Source: an uncultured Neomegalonema sp.
GTDB lineage: Bacteria; Pseudomonadota; Alphaproteobacteria; Rhodobacterales; Rhodobacteraceae
Assembly (NCBI GenBank): GCA_937958345.1
Contig: CALGNW010000109.1
Coordinates: 1-22,455, forward strand
Direction: 5' to 3'
Length of the DNA stretch: 22,455 bases
Of this stretch, positions 16,600 to 22,455 are shown piece after piece. The notes beneath the pieces are model-generated. The model ran no database searches. It was not told the origin of the DNA and saw nothing but the letters and a program-made list of their open reading frames with translations. Position numbers and translations under genes: made by a program. Position 1 is the first letter of the stretch; every line of letters starts with the position of its first letter.

Positions 16600-16626
16600 G
16601 CGCGCCGCGAAAGTCGCGGATCGCGC
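16600..16626 (+). terminator. GC-rich hairpin after the dioxygenase gene
   Basis: GCGCG-CCGCG (16600-16609) pairs with CGCGG (16615-16619) and, after a 2-base bulge, CGCGC (16622-16626), with an AAAGT loop. It starts 14 bases after the stop. There is no T-run, so it may be a weak or Rho-assisted end. Confidence 0.4.
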
Positions 16627-16708
16627 GCTAAGCATATATTCGACGGTGTACTCACAGTTCGAAGCGAGGCATAACACCTTAACAATGTTCTGCCTTTAAA
16701 GATGAGAC

Positions 16709-17482
16709 ATGCGAATTCGATCCCTCTTCGGACGGCCGCGGGACACCGCGCCGCCTCCACCAGATTATTTTGATGTCGGAGGCACAGTTTATGCTGTCGG
16801 CGACGTCCATGGTGAGATCACGCTCCTCAAGGGCTTGATGAAGCGCATCCGTGCGGATATTGCCCGGCCCGAAACTCCGGGACCGAAAACGCTGGTGTTT
16901 GTCGGAGATCTCGTTGACCGGGGCGAGGATTCGCGGGCTGTACTCGAATATCTCTCTGATTTGTCGATCCCGAATTGCAATATAGTGCTGCTGCGCGGCA
17001 ACCACGAAGATCAGATGGTCAACTTTATCGAAGATCCGGTCGGTAAACGGCGTTGGCTGGATTGGGGCGGACGCGAAACGCTGCAATCCTTCGGCGTGCG
17101 CCCGCCGTTCCCGACGGCGGACGATGACGAACTCTACAAGACTGCCGAGGAATTTAGCACGGCGCTGGGCCAATTACGCGATGTCGTCGATTCGCGCACA
17201 GTTCTGTCGTGGCGCGTCGGCAATGTGATTTTTTGTCATGGCGGCATGGATCCGGATATCGAGATCGACCAACAACATCCGAAATGCCTGATGTGGGGCA
17301 GCGAAAGTTTTATGGAGCGCGGTGGGCCGCCGGGATATTGGTACGTTCACGGCCACATAATCCAAGAACAACCCAGCATCATCGGCAACCGGATTGCGAT
17401 TGATACGGGAGCTTATAAAACCGGACTTCTGACCGTCGCGCGTATCACAGATTCCGGCTGCGCCTTCTTACAACAAGAATAG
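16709..17482 (+). CDS. PPP-family metallophosphatase
   Basis: A 257-residue calcineurin-like phosphatase with all core motifs: GDVHGE 31-36, GDLVDRG 66-72, GNHE 97-100, CHGG 176-179 and HGH 214-216. These hold two metal ions. The order and the DVHGE/DLVDRG forms fit the serine/threonine protein phosphatase group of bacteria (also the ApaH relatives), so either a phosphoprotein or a dinucleotide could be the substrate. No signal peptide: cytoplasmic. The upstream ribosome site is poor. It lies 67 bases before mbfA in the same direction. Confidence 0.9.
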   Translation: MRIRSLFGRPRDTAPPPPDYFDVGGTVYAVGDVHGEITLLKGLMKRIRADIARPETPGPKTLVFVGDLVDRGEDSRAVLEYLSDLSIPNCNIVLLRGNHEDQMVNFIEDPVGKRRWLDWGGRETLQSFGVRPPFPTADDDELYKTAEEFSTALGQLRDVVDSRTVLSWRVGNVIFCHGGMDPDIEIDQQHPKCLMWGSESFMERGGPPGYWYVHGHIIQEQPSIIGNRIAIDTGAYKTGLLTVARITDSGCAFLQQE

Positions 17483-17514
17483 TCTGCACCCGCCGGACGC
17501 CGCCGCAGTTGGTC

Positions 17515-17543
17515 TTGAAACGGCTGGCCGTACACGCGATAAT
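17515..17543 (+). promoter_or_regulatory. strong promoter placing mbfA transcription start on its ATG
   Basis: TTGAAA (17515-17520), exactly 17 bases, then GATAAT (17538-17543): each hexamer differs from consensus at one base. The expected start point, six to eight bases on, is 17549-17551, where the ATG at 17550 lies. CATGTACATG at 17549-17558 is a perfect palindrome covering this point and could be an operator. Confidence 0.65.
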
Positions 17544-17549
17544 GCCAGC

Positions 17550-18527
17550 ATGTACATGAATTACGGAGCGCGCCGCCGGTTTGCTGATCTAAGCGAGCAG
17601 GAAATTCTGGCGCTTGCGATATCGGCAGAAGAAGACGACGCAAGAATTTACGCGACCTATGCCGACAGGCTGCGCAACGACTATCCCGCCAGTGCTCGTG
17701 TCTTCGAAGGGATGGCGGAAGAAGAAAACGAACATCGACGCCGGCTTATTGACCTGTTTGAAACGCGCTTTGGCGCAACAATTCCGCTGATCCGACGCGA
17801 ACACGTTGCCGGATTTTATGCGCGTCGGCCCGTTTGGCTTGTCGAGAACCTCGGGATCGAACGGATTCGGGATGAAGCGGCACGGATGGAGTCCGAGGCG
17901 CACGATTTCTATGTGCGCGCCGCAAAAAACACGAGCGATACCGCGACCCGCAAACTCCTGGGAGACCTCGCCACCGCAGAATCAACCCATCAGCAACGCG
18001 CCGGGGCGCTGACCGCCGAGCATGTCGACAGCGATGCAGCCGAAACCGAGGCACAGGAAGATCGCAGGCAATTCATCCTAACATGGGTGCAGCCGGGGCT
18101 TGCGGGATTGATGGACGGCTCGGTTTCCACTCTCGCGCCGATCTTCGCGGTTGCCTTTGCGACGCAGGATACATGGACGACGTTTCTCGTCGGTCTGGCC
18201 GCCTCGGTCGGTGCAGGAATTTCGATGGGATTTACCGAGGCCGCAAGTGACGACGGCGTCTTATCAGGCCGCGGCGCACCCTGGAAACGTGGTATTGCGT
18301 CAGGCGTGATGACGACAATCGGCGGCTTGGGACATGCCCTGCCCTATCTGATTCCCGATTTTTGGACAGCGACGCTCATCGCGTTCGCAGTCGTCTTTGT
18401 CGAGTTGTGGGCCATCGCCTGGATTCAGAACAAATATATGGATACCCCATTCCTGCGCGCAGCCTTTCAGGTCGTCGTCGGCGGCGCACTGGTGCTAGGT
18501 GCGGGCATCCTGATCGGTACCGGATAG
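17550..18527 (+). CDS. mbfA: membrane-bound ferritin-like iron exporter MbfA
   Basis: A 325-residue protein with two parts. Residues about 12-155 are a ferritin-like di-iron domain, with E27/E28, E59-x-x-H62, E115 and E144-x-x-H147 as likely ligands. Residues about 178-323 are a VIT1/CCC1-type transporter with about five membrane helices, opening with GLAGLMDGSVSTLAP. Known MbfA proteins export iron and protect from iron and peroxide stress, and in relatives are controlled by Irr. No ribosome site is visible before the ATGs at 17550 or 17556, while a strong promoter ends six bases upstream, so the message is probably leaderless. Confidence 0.93.
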   Translation: MYMNYGARRRFADLSEQEILALAISAEEDDARIYATYADRLRNDYPASARVFEGMAEEENEHRRRLIDLFETRFGATIPLIRREHVAGFYARRPVWLVENLGIERIRDEAARMESEAHDFYVRAAKNTSDTATRKLLGDLATAESTHQQRAGALTAEHVDSDAAETEAQEDRRQFILTWVQPGLAGLMDGSVSTLAPIFAVAFATQDTWTTFLVGLAASVGAGISMGFTEAASDDGVLSGRGAPWKRGIASGVMTTIGGLGHALPYLIPDFWTATLIAFAVVFVELWAIAWIQNKYMDTPFLRAAFQVVVGGALVLGAGILIGTG

Positions 18528-18827
18528 TGCGACCACGGGGTCAAAGCCGTCTCAAAATTAATGTTTATTAACAATTGAATAAAATTTAACGCCTACGAGC
18601 CGTAACGTGTAAAATTTTAGCTATTTTCCTCGTTTGCCGCCGACAACCACGGTTCTCTTTTTCGCCATAATCGTCGATCCTCACCCGAGGGATGGTTTGC
18701 GGCCCTCCCTCAGTGAATCGGATTGGTACGCCGCTCGGCGCAAGACGAAACCAGACCTTCGGGGCCGGCGTCTGGTTTCAAATCCGATGCCCGCTGCCAC
18801 AGACCACTCGCGACCGGAGGCCATATT
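18528..18827 (+). promoter_or_regulatory. long leader region of the small exported peptide gene
   Basis: A 300-base stretch with no gene of its own. Bases 18550-18625 are AT-rich and contain TTAACG (18586-18591), 18 bases, then TAAAAT (18610-18615), a reasonable sigma70-like promoter. This would give a leader of about 205 bases before the ATG at 18828. The leader carries a hairpin, GAGGGA (18687-18692) with TCCCTC (18706-18711), and then the three-way structure at 18717-18788. No clear terminator for mbfA is seen. Confidence 0.45.
18717..18788 (+). ncRNA. predicted three-way-junction RNA element
   Basis: Three sets of perfect inverted repeats nest without conflict. ATCGGATT (18717-18724) pairs with AATCCGAT (18781-18788), closing the element. 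Inside are CGCC-GCTC-GGCG (18729-18740) and a 10-bp stem, GAAACCAGAC (18747-18756) with GTCTGGTTTC (18770-18779), with a 13-base loop. In all, 22 pairs lie in 72 bases, 39 bases before the start codon of the 59-residue peptide. It does not match a riboswitch class I know. It could be a cis-regulatory leader or an independent small RNA. Confidence 0.55.
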
Positions 18828-19007
18828 ATGAAATTCGCGCTTTTTGCAGCCGCCGTTCTGGCACTCGCAAGCGCGCCGACATATTCGAGGCTCAACTCGC
18901 TTTTCAGCCAAAGCGGTAATCTGGTCAGTGTCTTTGTTCCGGGAACCGCACAGTTGTTCGAGGAAGAAGAAAAAACGAGCCCGGCGGTCATTGCCAGCGC
19001 GGAATAA
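18828..19007 (+). CDS. small exported peptide, 59 residues
   Basis: The ATG at 18828 has a perfect GGAGG ribosome site 7 bases upstream, strong support for a real gene. Residues 1-20 are a signal peptide (Lys, then an Ala/Leu/Phe-rich core, small residues near 14-16). The mature part, about 40 residues, starts with polar residues, has a short hydrophobic VSVFVP segment and a run of four glutamates (45-48). It has no cysteine, so it is not a lipoprotein. I do not recognise a family. A longer frame from 18723 is rejected because it would remove the signal peptide from the N-terminus. Its stop is 9 bases from the convergent gntR-type gene. Confidence 0.7.
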   Translation: MKFALFAAAVLALASAPTYSRLNSLFSQSGNLVSVFVPGTAQLFEEEEKTSPAVIASAE

Positions 19008-19016
19008 CCGGCGCGC

Positions 19017-19712
19017 TTAGCGCAACGTCACAGCGTAATGCAGATCAGCGGTCAGATATCTGCTCAGGCGCAATTCGACGACTCGCTCCGAAATATCAAT
19101 GGCGCGGCGACGGATTTCAATGAGCGGCGCTCCGACAGGTACATTCATCATCTCGCCGTCAACCTCTTCGGCTAATACCGCCTTCAGTTGTTCGTCGGCC
19201 TCTGAGATGACGATCCCGTAAGACTGCTGGTACAAGGCATAGAGCGCATTGGGCAGCGGCGAACGCTCTGACAGGCCCGGAAACAACCCGATTGGCAATG
19301 CCGAAACTTCGCGGACGATAGTTTTTCCATCAATGCTCCGCCCCCGAACAATCTCAAAGACTTCAGTCTCACCAAAGGCCGCCTGCTCATCCGGCGTTGC
19401 ATCGCGGCGGGTAACCGATTCACTTTCCAGTTTCGGCGTTGCCTCGGACCCATCGGCCCGGCGCAGGCGGAAGAAATGAAAGTGATCGCTCTCCGGCGTC
19501 GTTGTGGCGACAAAAGTGCCACGCCCCTGCCGCCGTTGAAGAATTCCGCGCTGTTCAAGTGCCGTCAAAGCCTTGCGCGCCGTCCCTTGACTCACGCCCA
19601 ATTCGCGCCCGAGATCAATCTCGCTCGGCAACATTGCACCGGGGCCAAGCTCACCGCTAACAATGCGCGCGATAATTGTGTCATAGACGTGTTGGTACAA
19701 TGGGACTGTCAT
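19017..19712 (-). CDS. GntR-family regulator, HutC subfamily
   Basis: A 231-residue regulator. Residues 1-70 form the GntR winged helix: P-L-Y-x-x-V-Y-D-x-I at the start, LGVSQGTARKAL as recognition helix and RRQGRGTFV as wing. Residues about 90-225 are a UTRA ligand-binding domain with the end pattern ERVVELRLSRYLTADLHYAV. Divergent from suyA with a 130-base gap holding a palindrome, so it most likely controls suyAB, with sulfolactate or a related acid as ligand (inference). Confidence 0.93.
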   Translation of the reverse strand: MTVPLYQHVYDTIIARIVSGELGPGAMLPSEIDLGRELGVSQGTARKALTALEQRGILQRRQGRGTFVATTTPESDHFHFFRLRRADGSEATPKLESESVTRRDATPDEQAAFGETEVFEIVRGRSIDGKTIVREVSALPIGLFPGLSERSPLPNALYALYQQSYGIVISEADEQLKAVLAEEVDGEMMNVPVGAPLIEIRRRAIDISERVVELRLSRYLTADLHYAVTLR

Positions 19713-19749
19713 GCGCAGAACCTAGCCGCCCGCGTTCGGCGGGACAATG

Positions 19750-19775
19750 CTTATATATCAGGTCTTGTATAAGAC
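19750..19775. promoter_or_regulatory. candidate GntR operator upstream of suyA
   Basis: GTCTT-GTAT-AAGAC at 19762-19775 is a near-perfect dyad. An overlapping outer dyad joins CTTATA (19750-19755) with TATAAG (19768-19773). The site lies in the gap between the regulator and suyA. Short dyads around a TA centre are typical of HutC-type regulators. Confidence 0.55.
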
Positions 19776-19842
19776 ACGAGTCGCTGCTACGCCACCGCTA
19801 GCAGTTTCACGCATTACAGATTCCATATTTCAGAGGGACACC

Positions 19843-20130
19843 ATGAGCAAACCGCATCTGCTGGTCCACGACTCGAAAGACAGCGTTGGCGTTGTCGTCG
19901 TCGAAGGGCTCACCGCCGGCACCGAAATGCTGTGCGTCGTTACGCATGACAACAGCGATTTCAAGCTGACGGCAAAGCACGACATTCCCATCGGCCACAA
20001 GGTCGCGCTTGGTGACCTTGCCGATGGCCAGACGATCATCAAATACGGCGAAGAGATCGGTAAAATGGTCGCTGCAGCTGGTAAGGGCGAGCACGTCCAC
20101 ACACACAATATGAAAACGAAGCGCTGGTAA
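19843..20130 (+). CDS. suyA: (R)-sulfolactate sulfo-lyase, small subunit
   Basis: A 95-residue protein with the SAF fold found at the N-terminus of altronate dehydratases (UxaA family). Motifs include HDIPIGHKVAL (46-56), YGEEIG (68-73) and EHVHTHN (83-89). With SuyB it cleaves (R)-sulfolactate to pyruvate and sulfite in the cytoplasm. GAGGG lies 5 bases before the ATG at 19843, so the open frame further upstream is not used. The stop is 13 bases before suyB. A related sugar-acid dehydratase small subunit is the alternative, but the size and neighbours favour SuyA. Confidence 0.82.
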   Translation: MSKPHLLVHDSKDSVGVVVVEGLTAGTEMLCVVTHDNSDFKLTAKHDIPIGHKVALGDLADGQTIIKYGEEIGKMVAAAGKGEHVHTHNMKTKRW

Positions 20131-20143
20131 GGGGGCTGATCAC

Positions 20144-21319
20144 ATGAGCTATACGAACAGAACCGTCAAAGCATGGCGCCGCGAAAATGGCCGCGTCGGC
20201 GTTCGCAACCATGTTGTCATCCTTCCTGTGGACGACATCTCGAACGCGGCCTGCGAGGCCGTCGCGAATAACATCAAGGGCACGCTCGCAATTCCACACG
20301 CCTATGGCCGCCTTCAGTTCGGCGCAGACCTCGACCTGCACTTCCGCACCATGATCGGCACCGGCTCGAATCCGAACGTCGCTGCTGTGGTTGTCATCGG
20401 TATCGAGCCGGGCTGGACCAAAATCATCGCTGACGGTATCCGCGCCACCGGCAAGCCGGTCGCGGAATTCTCAATCGAGCAAAACGGCGACATCAAGACC
20501 ATCGCCGACGCATCGTGGAAAGCGAAAGAGTTCGTCCACTGGGCAACTGAATTGCAAAAAGAAGACTGCCCGCTGACCGACCTCTGGGTCTCGACCAAAT
20601 GCGGCGAGTCCGACACGACCACGGGCCTTTCATCCTGCCCGACCGTCGGCAACATGTACGACAAGCTGATCCCCGAGGGCCTGTACGGTTGCTTCGGTGA
20701 AACGTCCGAGATCACCGGCGCAGAACACATCTGTGAAAAGCGCGCAGCAAACCCTGAAGCCGCCGAAAAATTCATGGCAATCTTCAAGGAGTACTCCGAA
20801 AACGTCATCTTCGCGAACCAGACAGATGACCTTTCCGACAGCCAGCCGACCAAAGGTAACATTCTGGGCGGTCTGACGACGATTGAGGAAAAAGCCCTCG
20901 GCAACCTCGAAAAAATTGGCCGCGAATGTACCTACATCGACGCGCTACAGGCTGCTGAAGAACCCAAAAAAGGCAACGGCCTATACTTTATGGACACGTC
21001 TTCGGCTGCGGCTGAGTGCGTCGTTCTGATGGCCGCTGCGGGTTACGTGATCCACACCTTCCCGACGGGTCAGGGCAACGTGGTCGGCAACCCGATCGTT
21101 CCGGTTATCAAGATCTCGGGCAATCCGCGCACCTTGCGGACGATGGGCGAGCACATTGACTGTGACGTGACCGGCGTTCTCTCGCGTGAACAGACCATCG
21201 ACGAGGCAGGCGACGCTTTGATCGAGATGATCGAACGCACAGCCAATGGCCGCAACACCGCAGCCGAAGCCCTCGGCCACCGCGAGTTTTCGATGACCAA
21301 GCTGTATCGTTCAGCTTAA
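20144..21319 (+). CDS. suyB: (R)-sulfolactate sulfo-lyase, large subunit
   Basis: A 391-residue member of the UxaA/galactarate dehydratase C-terminal family. It opens with the family pattern R-x-x-GRVGVRNHV (12-24). KCGESD (152-157) and C165 (SSCPT) are where relatives hold a metal or cluster, and the end has TGQGNVVGNPIVPVIKIS. Residues such as the Glu in KCGESD differ from the KCGGSD common in altronate dehydratases. GGGGG precedes the ATG by 8 bases. The pair with a 95-residue small subunit and an Ldh2-type dehydrogenase downstream fits sulfolactate breakdown: the carbon goes to pyruvate and the sulfite must be exported or oxidised by genes outside the window. Confidence 0.83.
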   Translation: MSYTNRTVKAWRRENGRVGVRNHVVILPVDDISNAACEAVANNIKGTLAIPHAYGRLQFGADLDLHFRTMIGTGSNPNVAAVVVIGIEPGWTKIIADGIRATGKPVAEFSIEQNGDIKTIADASWKAKEFVHWATELQKEDCPLTDLWVSTKCGESDTTTGLSSCPTVGNMYDKLIPEGLYGCFGETSEITGAEHICEKRAANPEAAEKFMAIFKEYSENVIFANQTDDLSDSQPTKGNILGGLTTIEEKALGNLEKIGRECTYIDALQAAEEPKKGNGLYFMDTSSAAAECVVLMAAAGYVIHTFPTGQGNVVGNPIVPVIKISGNPRTLRTMGEHIDCDVTGVLSREQTIDEAGDALIEMIERTANGRNTAAEALGHREFSMTKLYRSA

Positions 21320-21335
21320 CACTAAGATACCGTCA

Positions 21336-21355
21336 CCCTCGGTTATTCCCGAGGG
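21336..21355 (+). terminator. first hairpin after suyB
   Basis: CCCTCGG (21336-21342) and CCGAGGG (21349-21355) form a perfect 7-bp stem with a 6-base loop, 16 bases after the suyB stop. No T-run follows. It may stabilise the suyAB message 3' end or slow the polymerase before the next hairpin. Confidence 0.5.
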
Positions 21356-21367
21356 CGGCAGGATTAG

Positions 21368-21400
21368 AAAAGCTTCCCCTAGCCGGGAGGCTTTTTTATT
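21368..21400 (+). terminator. Rho-independent terminator after suyB
   Basis: AAAAGCTTCCC (21368-21378) pairs with GGGAGGCTTTT (21385-21395), 11 pairs with one G-U, a 6-base loop, and then TTATTT. This is the best classic terminator in the window. It separates suyAB from the dehydrogenase gene, which therefore depends on read-through or its own promoter. Confidence 0.82.
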
Positions 21401-21424
21401 TCACTCGCGCTTAGGATTTAGTCG

Positions 21425-22426
21425 ATGCCAACTCTTACCCGTGAAGAAGCCGAAGCCCTTATCGGTAACGCCTTACTCGCGTCGAAGGTTTCAGCAAAGA
21501 ACGCTGCCTCTGTCGCGCGCGCATTGGTTGCCGCCGAAATAGACGGCCAAGTCGGCCACGGCCTCTCGCGTGTCAGCAGCTATTGCGCGCAATCTGCCTC
21601 CGGCAAGGTCGATGGCCACGCCGTGCCCATGGCACAGCGCACCGCCTCGGCTTTTTTGCGCATCGACGCAGCGAACGGATTTGCCTTTCCCGCGATGGAA
21701 CACGCCATCGAAGAAGTCGCAGCCACGGCGCTTGAAACCGGAATCGCCGCTGCCGCAATCACCCGCTCGCACCATTGCGGACAGGCGGGCGCGCATGTCG
21801 AAAAACTCGCCGAGCGCGGCTGCGTCTCGATGCTGTTTGCCAACACACCCAAAGCGATGGCGCCATGGGGCGGTAACGCACCCATTTTTGGCACGAACCC
21901 CATCGCCTTTGGCACACCGCAAGCGGGGGAAGCGCCCCTCGTGATTGATTTATCTTTGTCAAAAGTCGCACGCGGCAAAGTCATGGCCGCTTCCAAACAC
22001 GGTGAAGACATCCCCGTCGGCTGGGCGCTCGACAGCGACGGCAACGACACCACCGATGCAAAGGCTGCGCTGGCAGGCTCGATGGTTCCGATGGGCGATG
22101 CAAAGGGTGCAGCGCTTGCCCTGATGGTAGAGCTATTGGCGGCGGGTCTTGGCGGGGCAAAGTTCGGCAACGAAGCCGCCTCGTTTCTCAGCGCCGAGGG
22201 CGACGCGCCCGGAACCGGACAGCTACTCATTGCCTTTAATGTTTCAAAGACGGCGGGTGACGGGTATCTCGCGCGGGTCGGTGACTTGCTCGGCGCGATG
22301 CTCGGACAGGACGGCGTGCGCCTGCCGGGAACGAAGCGCTTGGCGCTGCGCGAAACGGCTGAGAAAGATGGGATTACCGTCGCGCAGGCAGTTCTGGATG
22401 AGATAGGCAGCATCGCGGCGGGGTGA
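21425..22426 (+). CDS. comC: Ldh2-family dehydrogenase, probable (R)-sulfolactate dehydrogenase
   Basis: A 333-residue enzyme of the malate/L-lactate dehydrogenase (Ldh2) family, distinct from the classic Rossmann type. Family motifs: HGLSR (45-49), SHHCGQAG (115-122, with the catalytic-type histidine) and FGTNPIAFG (155-163). In Chromohalobacter the enzyme ComC of this family interconverts sulfopyruvate and (R)-sulfolactate, feeding SuyAB. The position after suyAB supports that here. Other 2-hydroxyacids are possible. AGGA lies 8 bases before the ATG. The matching (S)-sulfolactate dehydrogenase (SlcC) is not in the window. Confidence 0.78.
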   Translation: MPTLTREEAEALIGNALLASKVSAKNAASVARALVAAEIDGQVGHGLSRVSSYCAQSASGKVDGHAVPMAQRTASAFLRIDAANGFAFPAMEHAIEEVAATALETGIAAAAITRSHHCGQAGAHVEKLAERGCVSMLFANTPKAMAPWGGNAPIFGTNPIAFGTPQAGEAPLVIDLSLSKVARGKVMAASKHGEDIPVGWALDSDGNDTTDAKAALAGSMVPMGDAKGAALALMVELLAAGLGGAKFGNEAASFLSAEGDAPGTGQLLIAFNVSKTAGDGYLARVGDLLGAMLGQDGVRLPGTKRLALRETAEKDGITVAQAVLDEIGSIAAG

Positions 22427-22435
22427 AAGTTTCAA

Positions 22436-22455
22436 CCCCCGGCAAGAACCGGGGG
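22436..22455 (+). terminator. hairpin terminator after comC, cut by the window edge
   Basis: CCCCCGG (22436-22442) and CCGGGGG (22449-22455) form a perfect 7-bp GC stem with a CAAGAA loop, 9 bases after the stop codon. The window ends at the last base of the stem, so a following T-run cannot be seen. Confidence 0.65.

Noticed and set aside
18711..18797. tRNA-like look: GGTTTCAAATCC followed by a CCA-like end
   Set aside because: The bases flanking the supposed T-loop do not pair as a T-stem, and the real inverted repeats form a three-way junction with the wrong stem lengths for a tRNA.
19843..21319. Altronate or galactarate dehydratase instead of SuyAB
   Set aside because: Those families share the fold, but the separate 95-residue small subunit, the KCGESD variant and the Ldh2-type neighbour fit sulfolactate sulfo-lyase better. 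Not fully excluded.
1..22455. Mobile elements, CRISPR arrays, phage genes
   Set aside because: No transposase, integrase, terminal repeats or regularly spaced repeats were seen on either strand.

Overview
The window reads as chromosomal DNA from an alphaproteobacterium, most likely a marine member of the Rhodobacterales (Roseobacter type). The grounds are GC-rich coding sequence, the gene families present (LysR, RecO, homoserine dehydrogenase-GlpX-RecJ in a row, FutA-type iron-binding protein, MbfA, sulfolactate sulfo-lyase) and an alphaproteobacterial LexA-type box (GTTC-N7-GTTC). The assignment below class level is inference. I see no tRNA, rRNA, insertion sequence, prophage or CRISPR array.

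Left part (1-3604). An AT-rich intergenic stretch is followed by a LysR regulator (minus) divergent from an exported hypothetical protein (plus). The latter overlaps tail-to-tail with recO (minus). RecO is in turn divergent from an unrecognised 220-residue protein whose promoter carries a textbook alphaproteobacterial SOS box.

Housekeeping block (3682-12641). A minus-strand run of six genes starts from a good sigma70-like promoter near 10523-10550: class I aminotransferase, homoserine dehydrogenase, GlpX fructose-1,6-bisphosphatase, RecJ, a short-chain dehydrogenase and a glyoxalase-fold (VOC) protein. Several are translationally coupled (GTGA and ATGA overlaps). Divergently, gatA is followed by a RidA-family protein that lacks the usual arginine and by a GNAT acetyltransferase that overlaps it.

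Iron region (13054-18527). A FutA/FbpA-type ferric-binding protein gene (plus) converges on its two-domain permease (minus), with a shared hairpin between them. The permease gene is divergent from a Tat-exported intradiol (catechol-type) dioxygenase. A PPP-family phosphatase follows, then MbfA, a ferritin-like/VIT1 iron exporter that probably makes a leaderless mRNA. The block therefore holds iron import, iron export and an exported Fe(III) enzyme acting on iron-binding catechols. The transport ATPase is not in the window.

A 300-base gap then holds a likely promoter and a striking three-way-junction inverted-repeat structure just before a 59-residue exported peptide gene.

Sulfonate region (19017-22455). 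A GntR/HutC-type regulator (minus) is divergent from suyA-suyB ((R)-sulfolactate sulfo-lyase, giving pyruvate and sulfite), a strong terminator, and an Ldh2-family dehydrogenase that fits (R)-sulfolactate dehydrogenase (ComC). A second hairpin terminator ends exactly at the window edge. A palindrome in the divergent gap is the likely operator.
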